A stretch of DNA of 64,000 nucleotides from positions 114,501 through 178,500 of the forward strand of contig JACSYO010002054.1 in assembly GCA_016806645.1 (NCBI GenBank), read 5' to 3'. The translations under genes and the position numbers were made by a program. How positions within the stretch are numbered: the first letter of the stretch is position 1; each line of letters starts with the position of its first letter. Under the pieces are notes generated by a model, which was given only the letters and a program-made list of their open reading frames with translations, had not been told where the DNA came from and ran no database searches. The DNA is from Ophiodon elongatus. Lineage: Eukaryota; Chordata; Actinopteri; Perciformes; Hexagrammidae. This document shows positions 1 to 10,810 of this stretch, one piece after another.

Positions 1-894
1 GCAGAACTTGGGCTTATTTTCTCTGCTGGTGAGAGAGGTTGCTGGAAGTTACATTCATTCAGGGAGCTGAAGAAGAGAGTAACTGAGGAACGTGATCTGT
101 AAGAAGCAGGTAGTCACGTAGGGCTGACTAACCAGAAACACTGGCCATTCACAGCTTCTCACTGCTCTTTAGCTTGTGTTTTTAACAACACTTTCTCACA
201 CAATGGGTTAATTATACGCTCGTTACATGAATGGTGTCTTTTCAAAATAAACTTCTGTCTCCACAGGAGGTTAGGTTTAGGGTGGGGGGGTGGAGGGGTG
301 GGGGGGGGGTGATTGTGGCTAATGTTAACTTGACTGACTTGTGACTCACGTGACTAACGAACGACTGCTGTGACAAATCATTAACTTTACTTTTATTTTC
401 GAACAGAGTGGGTTTTTGTGGTCTTTCTACTTCCACATTCAAGATTACATACGCATACATCCCGAATTTCAGCAAATTAATTTTAATTAGTGTAGCAACA
501 AAACGCTGTATAAGAGCAGCCTGTACCAGAGCAGCGTGAGTTCCTGTTGACAGCTTTGTAACTGCACTCGACTGCTACTCTTCAATGCCAGCATTAAAAG
601 TCAGAAGAGAACAAAACGCCAACCACACATTTGCAGTGGGAACCCATTCCTGAAGACACATGAGATCACGTGTTCATTTCATTTCCTCTTTTTAGCTGAA
701 CTAGCAGAGTGGCCCTGGAAAGACCACGTTGGTCTGCAAGTCCACCATTTTGGTCCTGGCTGATATATCTCAACAGGTACCAGATGGATCCTCATGACAT
801 TCATGGTCTTTGGTGATCCCCTGACTTTCCTTCTGGCACCAGGTCAATGTCTTCAGCTATCCAGTAAAATACAGTAGCTCAACATCTACTGGCA
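1..894. other. Non-coding stretch, no gene seen
   Basis: No exon-like reading frame with splice signals is visible. The only structure is a G-rich run near 280-310. The 77-residue minus-strand frame over this interval is proline-rich only because it reads through that run. Confidence 0.6.
280..310 (+). repeat. G-rich run, possible G-quadruplex
   Basis: Several runs of four or more G are separated by one to three other bases. This fits a G-quadruplex-prone low-complexity tract. No function is shown. Confidence 0.6.

Positions 895-938
<44 letters not shown>
895..938 (+). repeat. (ACT)n microsatellite
   Basis: About 14 uninterrupted ACT units, 44 bases. Simple sequence repeat, likely polymorphic in length. 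Confidence 0.95.
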
Positions 939-3900
939 ATTACTACACACTAAATCGTTTTGCCATGCAGTACATTTTCATGGAAACATGATTACTGCCT
1001 GAATTCAGTTCAGTTCAATGTTTTCTCTTTGTTCCAGTGGAAGTGCTATGTTTTTGTACCACACTCAAGCCATAGGCAGGTGGTCGGGGTGTTTGGTGGG
1101 TGTATAAAGAACAGGACTGTAAAACCTGAGTCATGCTGTAGCTCGGAGGGGATTCTTCCGAGAGCAGACATTACAGGAAAAATACATGAATACATTGTCA
1201 GTACAATTTTGTGCAGATATGTGCCGTGAACATTTTGTGACATGGTAGATCATCAGTCAATGAAAAATATTTCCTCATTATATTTTTTGTGTACTTCTGT
1301 AATTTTTGTTTAATGTTTTTCTCACACGTATTGTACTTCGCTCCATTTCAAGTCCCTTCCACTACAGAGTAAAACTGTCAGGATAATGAATATAATTTAT
1401 AACAATATGAATCCACATAAAGCTATGTGTCTATTCATTATTGACCATTTTTTTTAAATTTCTGATTGTACATTTATAATTGTGAAACAGTTATATACAC
1501 GGGCTGCAAAATGCCGTCTATAAATAAATAAATCTACTGTTGGTTTGAAGAGAAGGGCTCATGTCGCTGGTGTTGCTTCACTCGTGTACATGTTAGCATT
1601 TAATACAATTTATTTTGTGGCCTAAAGATGTTCTTTAACTTAACTGCACATCATATATCATAATGTTCCCAAAATGTGTACATTTTAAATGTGTACTATT
1701 ACTTTTACTTGAATAAATGTTCTTAAAGTAACCACTTTTACCAGAGTACAACACTCTTTCCAAACCAATCTTAAATTTATACATGACATATAATACATAG
1801 TCTTGCATTACCCTACTACTTTTCCCTTATTTAGCTAGTCTTGTGCACAACAGTGTCCATGTTGAGTAACATCTCATTGTGAAGAAGCACATTAGACCAT
1901 AAGTTAAAAAGCAGCCGTAAAAAAGAACTGACTCCTGGTTGTCTTTCTTGGAATAATAGAGGCCATTGAGCTCATGTGGGGAAGTTTCCTTTGTTAAATC
2001 CTACTTGACACCTTGGTTTGTAAAGATAAATAAACAGCCCCCCGCCCAAATGTGGTGTGGCTCATCAGTAGTCAAATAAGGAAAGATTGTCACCGCAGGT
2101 CCTTCTCTTAAATTATTTTCACAAACGACTTGGCACAGAAAAGACAGATTACCACAATGCTCTTTCTACATTGTCTCGTTCAGCGGGCTGAACTGGAAAT
2201 TATCTCTGTCCTCCCGATGGCCAAGTCACCACTGTAATACTAAACACTCTGTCGGCTGTTGTATAGTCTGTTCACATTCTGTGGCATGCATGCAGCATGC
2301 AGACATGAAACATTGCTCAATTTTAAGGCAGTTATGTTAGAGATAAATAAAAATGGCAGCCATTTTAGTTTTATGACAGGAGAATAGGATTCAATAAGGA
2401 GGACTTTCCATCATTGTAGAACTCTGTGCGCTGGTTTTATGGGATTACAAATGTCACGAGAGTTTAACAAAGAACATTTGTTACTATCCACTTTCATAAT
2501 AAGTTGGATTATAATTAGGACGAGGAAACACAGTTCATGTACTGGGCATTAAAAAAAAACATTAAGGAAGGATTCTGCTCCGTCAGGATGATTTCTGTGG
2601 CTCCTGTCAGAGTGGAGGTACTGCTTACTTCTTCCTCAACCAGCTCATGCGAGAAAACTCTTCAACCACTTCCCTCACTCACCTTCTCCCAGTCTGATTG
2701 ACAGGTCCAAGTCTGGTCATATACATTATTTTCCAGTTTCCTGCTGCTCGAATATGCCTCATTAGCCCCCACACATAGCTTCACACACCTACAACTGGTT
2801 GCTACACATATGCCTTGTATTCACACATGAATGTGTTACATTTGGAAGTTGATAACAATGTTGCTACTGCGTGTAGAACTTCAAGGTGATTGTAGCATCT
2901 TTCAGATGATTCTGTTAGAAGAAGTTTCTGTTTGCTGAAAAACCAGGCAATCGTGGTGAAAATTGGTTGTGTTGCTTCAGTCCTATCATCTCATTTTAGA
3001 CTCCCCAGGTTGAGGGAGGAGGGAAGAAGGGTGGGGGGGGGGGGGGTTGGTCATGGCGTATTTCACACACAGGCCCAAGGACAGTGTTTCCTTATAACAA
3101 GTATAATGACAATGATAATCGAACATCAAAGCTGTAGGAACACCACCAACTTTCTCCCAATCAAAAGACAAAATACTCTGTCAAAATAAAGAAGAGGACA
3201 AGTCAGTTTCACACATAGTAAATCCAGGAGCCTTGAGGGGCTCGAAAAGATGAAAAGAAATGGTCAAAGAAAAAACAAACAAAACAAAAACAACAAAATA
3301 GATTTCTTAAAAAAATATGTGGTCTATCATAGCCCTCCAGAATAACTCATCCACACCTTCTCTGATCTGATGCCCCTAAAAGCAGGACTCTTCGATTGTC
3401 AGGGCCATCAAAAACTGAACTGATCACTGATGCCAAAACCTAACCGTTTTCTGATAATTTATGTTGAACATTTACGTTGTTAAACGACTGATGCTGTCAT
3501 CTTTACAGACTCTGGACATCTGCAGGCTGGTATGACCATGGAAAAACAAAACAGACTCAAATCCTGAAACTGGGTTGAAGTTAAAATGGCATCATGGGAA
3601 AGATAGTTCGAAGTGTGGTTGTATGAGGTTATTCTCCATAGTCAGTGTATTACCTAAAAATAAATCTATATCAGTTTAAGTGTCGGCTATACTTAAAATA
3701 TTTTCACCACTTTACCCAGCGGCAGACATAAATCCATGAGCCGGGGTAATGGAAACATAATAGTCAGTGCACGTGAGTGTATTGATCAGGCTGACGATAG
3801 CACTTAAAAACACATCCTCCCGCTCTCTACGTAGCATATGTGCATTTGAACTTACACTGATCTGAAAATAACAACGAAGTCAAATCATCCAGGAAGCACA

Positions 3901-4540
3901 TTATATATGGCGGCCAAACGGTGGGATTAAAACTTCCATGATGCCATGGGGCCTAAAAATACTTTTTCCTGTTGACATGCATTGAGAAAAAGATGTCTGT
4001 ACTGCAGCGGATATATTTTTTTTGGGGTGAATCAACTTTGCAGTCCAAACCCTTGAATAGCCCTTATTCAAATAATTCTGCCCTAAAAGTTGTAAAAGGC
4101 ACTAATAGACTAATCCAGAGTTATTTTTCTCCATACTTGTGAGTGAAACTGGACCGAGGGCTGGGAGGCAGGCTTAAAGGATAGGCTGTGGCTGGCTCTA
4201 TGGGCCCCATAATGTGGAAGATCGTCAGAAGATGCGGGTAATTGTATACTTGGAAATCAAACTTTTTATGCTTCAGGCACTGAGAAACTTTCATAGGAAT
4301 TTCTATACATCCTACAGACATTAAATAGTTCTATTTTTATGCTTTTTTATGCTCTCTGTCAGCTCATTTACATGCAAAGTAGCCACATGTCCTAATCATT
4401 GTACCTACCTGGAAAACCTCATAACAATTAAACATAATAGGTGGCACCGGCACATTAGTGTATGGATCAGGCTGATTATACAATTATTAAAGAAATTCCA
4501 TCGAAAAGACGTTTAACTACAATGACCTGCGGATGCATCT
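939..4540. other. Non-coding stretch, no gene seen
   Basis: AT-rich sequence with short reading frames only and no convincing exon. It contains short simple runs (ATAA units near 1,520; A-rich near 3,270-3,310) and a G-run at 3,012-3,048. A block near 3,362-3,390 resembles one near 12,778-12,803: both carry a TGATCTGA core followed by GCCCCT and GCAGGAC, which suggests a shared old repeat. Confidence 0.5.
3012..3048 (+). repeat. G-rich run
   Basis: Purine tract that ends in an uninterrupted run of about 14 G. Low-complexity sequence with quadruplex potential. Confidence 0.6.
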
Positions 4541-4975
4541 TATTTTACATGAACATACAGACAGAATGTACACTGCTCCCCTCACATCAATTATCAACAT
4601 TTTCAAACAAATTGGTGTTTTGTGACACATTGATGTAGTAACCCAGTTTAGCCGTTTGAAAAGACGGCAAAAAGAGGTCTTCGACGTTCAGGCCAAATAC
4701 AGCATCACCCTGTTTTCCACTAGAAATCAACATTGAAATCTCGGAGGGTGTTCACCGGGTAGTTGGTCAGTTTAAGCTTCATGTATCCATAGAAAAATCA
4801 AAAAAACAGTGGAATAATTGTCCGACGTGTTAAATAACTTGCATAGCTTTTGTGTCAGGACCATGGACAGCGTTGTTTGTTTTAGGAGGTTCTTATGTGA
4901 CAGCGGCGCTGTCCAGAGTACTGAAATACAGGGCGCGGTGGAGAATTGATTGACAGACAGACACGGCTTCTTAGA
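4541..4975 (+). repeat. Dispersed repeat family A, copy 1
   Basis: Blocks in the same order recur at 6,779-7,147. The shared parts are a TTATTTTACATGAA start, a block around AAATTGGTGTTTTGTGACAC, and a block around ACTAGAAATC. Its right part (about 4,771-4,975: the AGCTTCATGTAT, CGCTGTCCA-like and GACGGCTTCTTA-like blocks) recurs at 36,239-36,590. I cannot assign a class: no terminal repeats or coding motif are seen. The copy appears interrupted on its right side by a SINE. Confidence 0.6.
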
Positions 4976-4984
4976 TTTATATTT

Positions 4985-5245
4985 TGACTCAGTGCGAGAG
5001 CGGGTCATCCCTCAATCAGAAGATCGGTGGTTCGATCCCCTGCGAGTCCATGTCCATGTGTCCTTGGGTAAGACACTTAACCCGAAATGGCTCCCTGTGT
5101 GAGTGAATGGTTAGATCATCCTGATGGGCAGGTGGCACCTTGCATGGAATGCATCTATGAATGCGTGTGAATGGGTGAATGATGACATGTAGTGTTAAAA
5201 CACTTTGAGAGTTCAGAAGACGAGATACAAGTACATGTACATTTT
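4985..5245 (+). mobile_element. tRNA-headed SINE, copy 1
   Basis: An A-box-like TGACTCAGTG start is followed at 5,029-5,039 by GGTTCGATCCC, a good match to the RNA polymerase III B box. The body matches the minus-strand copy at 28,383-28,673, including the GTCCTTGG segment, the CTGATGGGCAGGTGGCACCTT block, and a tail around CACTTTGAG and CAGAAGAC. This is the usual plan of a fish tRNA-derived SINE. It lies within or beside repeat family A. The family name is not assigned. Confidence 0.75.
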
Positions 5246-5640
5246 CTGCTGTGCACATAGTAGGCACACATAGGACTGTGGTGGATTGCGAGTAGCAGGT
5301 ACCTTCTTTTTTTATTTGGACACCGCAGTTTTCACATCCTTTTGTTAAATTACTTTGATAGGCGTAGTCAGTTTGACCCGACACAATTTCATGGCTGGAA
5401 AAAAATTGTGAAATAGTTAAATTAATAAAGTGGTTGTTGTCACAGGATGTGAGGTAGTTAGAAAAAAACATCTCCCTGCGCTCCGGTTCAATCAAACTTC
5501 CGAGTTGTTGTTGTGTAGTTACATCTTCAGAAGGTGCACAGCACTTCTCTGCAGCTCTCTGCCAGCTCCGCTAACCATCTCTGCAAAATCCCTGCCCGAG
5601 CTTTTCCACTTTTGTGTTTGTAAATAGAACTATCCTGGCT

Positions 5641-5690
5641 CTATGGGGAGTGGGGGTAAGGGATGGGGGTGAGGAGGTTGGGGGGACAGC
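5641..5690 (+). repeat. G-rich tract
   Basis: G-rich stretch just downstream of a TGTAAATAGAAC block that also ends the family A copy near 36,577-36,588. Low complexity, so the 89-residue plus-strand frame here is not credible. Confidence 0.45.
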
Positions 5691-5759
5691 AGCTCTGTGG
5701 ATGGGTCATATCACCGGGCAGGCCGCTTTATCTTGCCGTCAGACAGTCCTTTTAACGGG

Positions 5760-6066
5760 GAAATGGACCGAAAGTGAAACGAATCTATGCTCTCCTCAAG
5801 GCCACCAGGATCCGTTATATAGTATAGATACGTTTCACTTTCAGTTCAGAAGACTTTCTAAATATTGTGTACACTTAAACTGATGTTGATTCTTTTTTTT
5901 TTTGGTGGGTCTTTCTTTTAGGTGTCTAAAATGGCTTTGGCTGCTGCCCCAGTCCACAGCAGTAGGTCGCTTTACTCCTGTGCTGGTACTCATGTCTGTT
6001 TCTCCAAACACCATCTATTGTACACTGACTATGGAGAAGTAGCTCATACTGCCACACTTCAAGACA
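5760..6066 (+). repeat. Dispersed repeat, related to 45,640-45,760
   Basis: The block at 5,990-6,060 (GTCTGTTTCTCCAAAC, then a TACACTGA and TATGGAGAAGTA core) recurs in the same orientation at 45,690-45,750. The GAAAGTGAAACG and GGCCACCAG blocks at 5,770-5,815 have a weaker echo near 57,940-58,010. Likely the right part of the same composite repeat that starts near 4,541. Unclassified. Confidence 0.55.
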
Positions 6067-6778
6067 TCTCCCTTTAAACCGGTAGCCCTCTGTTCGAGGG
6101 CAGAGTCTGAGTTCTGTATCTGAACTTTGGTTCTCTAGATAAGTACAGGGTGTTGAAATGTTGTGCAGAAAGCCCAGCGTTGAGGCAAATGTGTGATAAA
6201 TATACTGAACTTAACTCGACATTTTTTATAAATTCTTGTAAATTCTTCCTTGACCTGTTCAGTGTTGTATGTTGTTTTTGTACATCACATTGTTTTACTC
6301 TCTTCCTCCCCATCCCACCTGTGTACAGCCCCACTCACTTTATATTTTGTATTTAGGACGTGAAATGGCCCAAAAACTCTGTAGTTTTTAGGCCATTTAG
6401 GCAACTAACGTTGGGCTACAGCGACGGCCCATAAAGACAGTCGCCAACATTAACTTACACACATCTTTATGTTTACTGTAGGCCTCCGCTGCAGAATGCT
6501 ACAAGCTAACATGCTAACGCTACTAGTTAGCAGCCTCGGCCACATCGTGAGCAGCATAAAATTATACTAATGGTTCTAATTTTGGTTTGTATGATTGGAA
6601 TCTAGTAGTTTACAAAGTGTGTAGTTAGCGGGAAGCCTCACGTATATTCCGTTAGCTCGTTCACTTCGCTCTGCAAGTCCGATGCCAGTCTTCAGACTAC
6701 TTGCTACTTGCTACTTTCAGAATAGTAGAAGCAGTATGAGCCAAAGCTCCTGCGCATGCGTGTTCCAGCAGTAAACAC

Positions 6779-7147
6779 ACTTATTTTACATGAATGTACG
6801 CACAGAATGTACACTTCTCTCATTACGATATCCTGGGAGCTTCTTGTTGGCAGCACACAATCTTTATAGTTCCATATTCATGATATTTTATATGAAACAA
6901 TATGTTCAAATCACGTCTTTGTGTCGACCAGTGTGATATGACTTTGGAGAAATACGTTCACAGTGACTGATATAATCTCTCTTTTTAACCTTCAACTGAA
7001 CAAACCATCAACATTTTTAGACAAATTGGTGTTTTGTGACACGTTGAAGTTGTAAATAGACAAAGAAAATAGACATTCAGACCAAATATCACCCCGTCTT
7101 CAACTAGAAATCTTCGTTGAAATCCACGTTTGGTGCTCAGTGGGTAG
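6779..7147 (+). repeat. Dispersed repeat family A, copy 2
   Basis: Same orientation and block order as copy 1, but with about 190 extra bases (roughly 6,814-7,007) between the first two shared blocks. Either this copy holds extra sequence or copy 1 has lost it. Confidence 0.6.
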
Positions 7148-7990
7148 AAGATGTCCTGCTCAATCTCTGAATCACCACTGTCTTATTTGATGTTGTTGAG
7201 TCTAACTAAAACATTTCTTTCAAACAAATATATGAGTCCAAGTCACATGACGTATGTCCACGTCTCTCCCTCCTCCTCTTTACCCCCCGCCCTTATCACT
7301 GAAGCTCCTCGGTCAGCAACACCTTAGTGTCTGAAGTTCTTCTCAGACGACGACTGCTTTCCCTCACTTATATTGCTTAGTCATAAATTGAACTTATCCA
7401 TGTGAATCTCAAGGCAGAAAACAGCTGACAGTCTCCTGTGCTGAGAGAGCAGACCCACTCAGATGGTCTTATTGTTGCCACTGATCGAGTTTGTTTTTGA
7501 AGTTCATCGGATTCGTCCGCAGGCTGCATCCACATGATGGAGGTCTAGAGGCTCATCCTTCACCCTCATCAGACAGTTTTCTAATCAGCTCCACCAACTG
7601 CTCCTGTGGGCGTGTGGCAGTAAACACTGTTAAGTGTTATAGTGGGATCAGATGAGGAAAACACCATTGGACTGGGTTAACTCCCAGTGGAAACACTGGT
7701 ACACTCTGTGATACTCTATTTTCATAAAAGTAGCTCTGTAGTGGATTTATTTCCACACCAGATACAGCCCAGAGACATGCTTAGCAGGTGTTTGTTTGGG
7801 AGTAGAAACAATGTACCGTGTGAGATGTCTTGCACGACATTAGAACTGGCAATCAAGGAGAGCACACTGTAATGGTAAAGATATATACGTGGCGTAGCAG
7901 TTGGTTGAGGCAGCCAGTTTAATGCTACAGAAACATTCCAGTATTGTGATCGTGGTTTGTTGGAGTTTCCATATGGCTCACTGAGCTGTT
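7148..7990. other. Non-coding stretch, no gene seen
   Basis: No exon, RNA gene or clear repeat recognised. Only short reading frames without splice context. Confidence 0.5.
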
Positions 7991-8059
7991 CATCAGTGAA
8001 TTGGATTGTAATGTTTTGGCCCCTTGTATGGTCACTTTGTTAAAATGTTTTTTTTTTCT

Positions 8060-8114
8060 GCTCCTGTCAAGCACTAAAAACTGCTATATAAATACATTTT
8101 ATTTTATTTTATTT
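8060..8114 (+). mobile_element. Retroposon 3' tail with TTTTA repeat
   Basis: An AAGCACT...GCTATATAAATA block followed by tandem ATTTT units is the typical 3' end of a fish LINE or SINE. The upstream body is too diverged to place. Confidence 0.5.
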
Positions 8115-8979
8115 GAATTTAAAAGTGACAACCCACATATTTGCTGCAGAGACAAATGAGACGGTATAACAGCACGAGTGCCCAGGGTTTAACCGTTTAA
8201 CACTTCTGATCATTTTAAGTGTCACATTGGGAATGCAGTTTAGTCCTGACATTAAAACGTGAAAGCGTCAGTAAGTAACTAGGGCCCGTCATAGTGGTGT
8301 GCACTGGGGGCCGTCCTAACTACCTTACACCACTGTTCCCAACACAAGGTAAGTTTCAGGTCAGGCTGTATGATTTTTTTGGCTCAGTGATTCATGTGAT
8401 GAAAATGTTGGTTTGGGTTCTTTCAGTCCCTCTTAAAGTTTCAGCTTGTTTCCACTGCAGCTTTACATTTACGTGAAAGCAAAGATCTCAAGTGATAAGT
8501 GGATCAGGCTGTTCTCATGCAACGTTCATAGCTATACCTATGGTAATAAATTCACTGTAAATGATAAATATCCCACAAAATCAATTTGAATATATTACAT
8601 TTTGGGTAGTTTGGGTAGTTCCTTTCATGCAGGACACAGCTGTTCGTGCCCTGTGTAAAGTCAACGTTGATTTATATGTCACGTAACTTCCGTACTCAAG
8701 TAAAGCCACTTCATCCTAAAACTCACGGTTTGGATCACATCACCGATTGGCACGAAATAAAAAAATAAAATATAACCTCTATCACGCTTTTTTGCTGCCG
8801 ATACCAATTGCCGATCATTGATGATCCATATTGTCAGACACAGATAATAATTTTTTTTACTGTCCCAAAAATAATTTCAACCGCTCTGAAGTCAGTGTAA
8901 CCTATCCTTTTACGTTTGTTATAGTCATATTTCTTGCATAAAAACACAATTCAAATATTCTCATTAGTAGTTGTAATGA
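8115..8979. other. Non-coding stretch; possible hAT-like end near 8,790-8,830
   Basis: The segment around GCCGATACCAATTGCCGATC resembles terminal sequence of fish hAT-type elements, but no second end is seen. Otherwise nothing recognised. Confidence 0.35.
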
Positions 8980-9075
8980 CTGTGACTCAGTGGTAGAGCC
9001 TTCAATCAAAGATTGACAGCCGTGTGTGAATGTGTGTGAGTGTGTGTAGATCCGTTAGGATCATGGATCGACAAC
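8980..9075 (+). mobile_element. Degenerate SINE head
   Basis: GTGACTCAGTGGTAGAGCC at about 8,981 is close to a tRNA A box and to the SINE head seen reversed near 28,655-28,673. It is followed by a CAATCAAAGATTG segment that replaces the expected CAATCAGA and B-box segment. The B box itself is lost. Probably a decayed, shortened copy of the same SINE. Confidence 0.5.
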
Positions 9076-10700
9076 AATCTGTTAAACCACTTATCCCGTA
9101 GTTCAGTTGCTTAAACTATCAAAGTATTTCGCAATATTTTTCTAAACCAAGCTAGTTTTGCTGCCTAAACCCAACTAATTTGCTTCCTGTAAAGACAGAA
9201 GTTAATTTTAAAAAGACTGTATGGAACGAGCGGTAATTGACCAGTTTTGCTTTGATTTTGCGGGAAAACGCACAAAGGTGAGGGGTAACTTTTTAATAAG
9301 TTATCATACGAACTGTTGACCGTATGAGGATAGATGGATTGGATAGATTTTTCTAACGATGGTAGGGGAAACGTTGCAGTGTAGTCAGACAGGAAATCAA
9401 GGACAGAGGAAAGGTTGTAGCAGCAGTAGCTGCTTTTGGTTCAGTGCTGAATGTCAGTTTGTAACACCGCCACTCTTTCCATTATCCCCCTGTTGGTAGG
9501 GACTTTTCAAACACCGTGCTCATCTTTCATTTGATGCATGTAGATCTGAGTTGTCCATGCATTAGGATTCAGCAGGACCATTATGCACGTCGTAATACTC
9601 TGCTCTGAACAGAGATGCCTTTGTTAATGGCTCCACAGAGTGGGACGGTATGTGACTTGCAGGGACAACTTAATTATTGATCACAAAGAGGAACAGTATG
9701 AGTGAGGGCACAGTTTAATAAGTATGAATAGTGCCAAACTTATATGGAATTTGTGGACAACTTTTATTTGAACTGATGCTCCAAACTGACTGTGAACTCA
9801 CCAAGGTTAGTGAAATGGCTCTGGAATGAGTCCACCAGCCATTACATATGCATCCGATCCATCTGTGTTCCATTTGACCCCCAACTGTCCACCATTTATT
9901 CTTCTCAGTCAAAACACTTCCTTAGCCAGCATTTAATCGTATTCATGCTCTATAATGAATCAAATCTATGCTTCTCATTTCCATCCAATTTTCTGACTCA
10001 CCATTCACTCTCCAGATTTCCTCCCTATCATCAGGACTCTGACAGTAACCACACCATATTTAATCTTCCTCAGCATGCGTTTCCAGTGACTGATGCAAAG
10101 ACTCCACACGGATGAGCTATTGCTTTCATTTCATCAACTGAACACACATTGGTACATATGCATGGGAAACTGAGCCAATGGAATAGCTTTGCCATTGTCT
10201 ATCATTAAGTACCGGGCACTTAAGCTGTTTCTGATTAAAAATCAGGTAGAATTATGTAAAAAGAGAAATATGAAGCATTATTTTGCCACCAAACACCTCG
10301 AAACTGATCCAAAGTTGTGTTTAATTGTTTGCATGATTCATCTTTAATCTCCATCATAAAAGATACAATATGGTGAAATAAATGACATATTGACATTTAA
10401 AAACTGTCAGTTTGGGACACAATATATATTTTGTTCAAGCCCTTCATGCCCTGGTTTGGAAAAATCCATCTTTCTTCTTTGTGTGTTTTAAAGCAAACTA
10501 CTAAAACTAATATAAGTTTGGCCTGGTGCTGGTGCTATGAAGCATGTTCAAGACTAAATAACCAAATGTAATTTATGAGCTTGAATCAGCCTAGAAAGAG
10601 AAAGAGTGAAAGAAGCATCACAACAGATCTGTCCTTGTCTTTGTTCCTCTGTCTGAATGATGTCCACGAGTCTTTGTCTCATGTGTGTAGTGTGTCTCTT
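9076..10700. other. Non-coding stretch, no gene seen
   Basis: No exon-like structure. The 107-residue plus-strand frame at 9,792-10,115 has no recognisable domain and a composition typical of chance frames. Confidence 0.5.
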
Positions 10701-10715
10701 CACCATTTCTCTTTT

Positions 10716-10810
10716 TGTTAAAAGGTTATTCCTGGGAGTTTTTCCCGACCTGAGGCTCTAAGGGTAGATGCTGTCGTGTGCTGTACCGATTCAAAGTCTT
10801 TTTCATCTTC
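10716..10810 (+). mobile_element. LINE-like 3' tail, degenerate
   Basis: The blocks GTTATTCCTGGGAGTTTTTC, then GAGGCTCTAAGG, then ATGCTGTCGTGTGCTGTA follow the same order as the better copy at 16,955-17,094. Only the 3' end is present. Confidence 0.5.

Noticed and set aside
4985..5060. Functional tRNA gene, suggested by the A and B boxes
   Set aside because: No cloverleaf can be completed, and the tRNA-like part continues into the SINE body and tail that recur elsewhere in the window.
5016..5495. 159-residue minus-strand frame
   Set aside because: It runs antisense across the SINE copy, so it is a by-product of repeat sequence.
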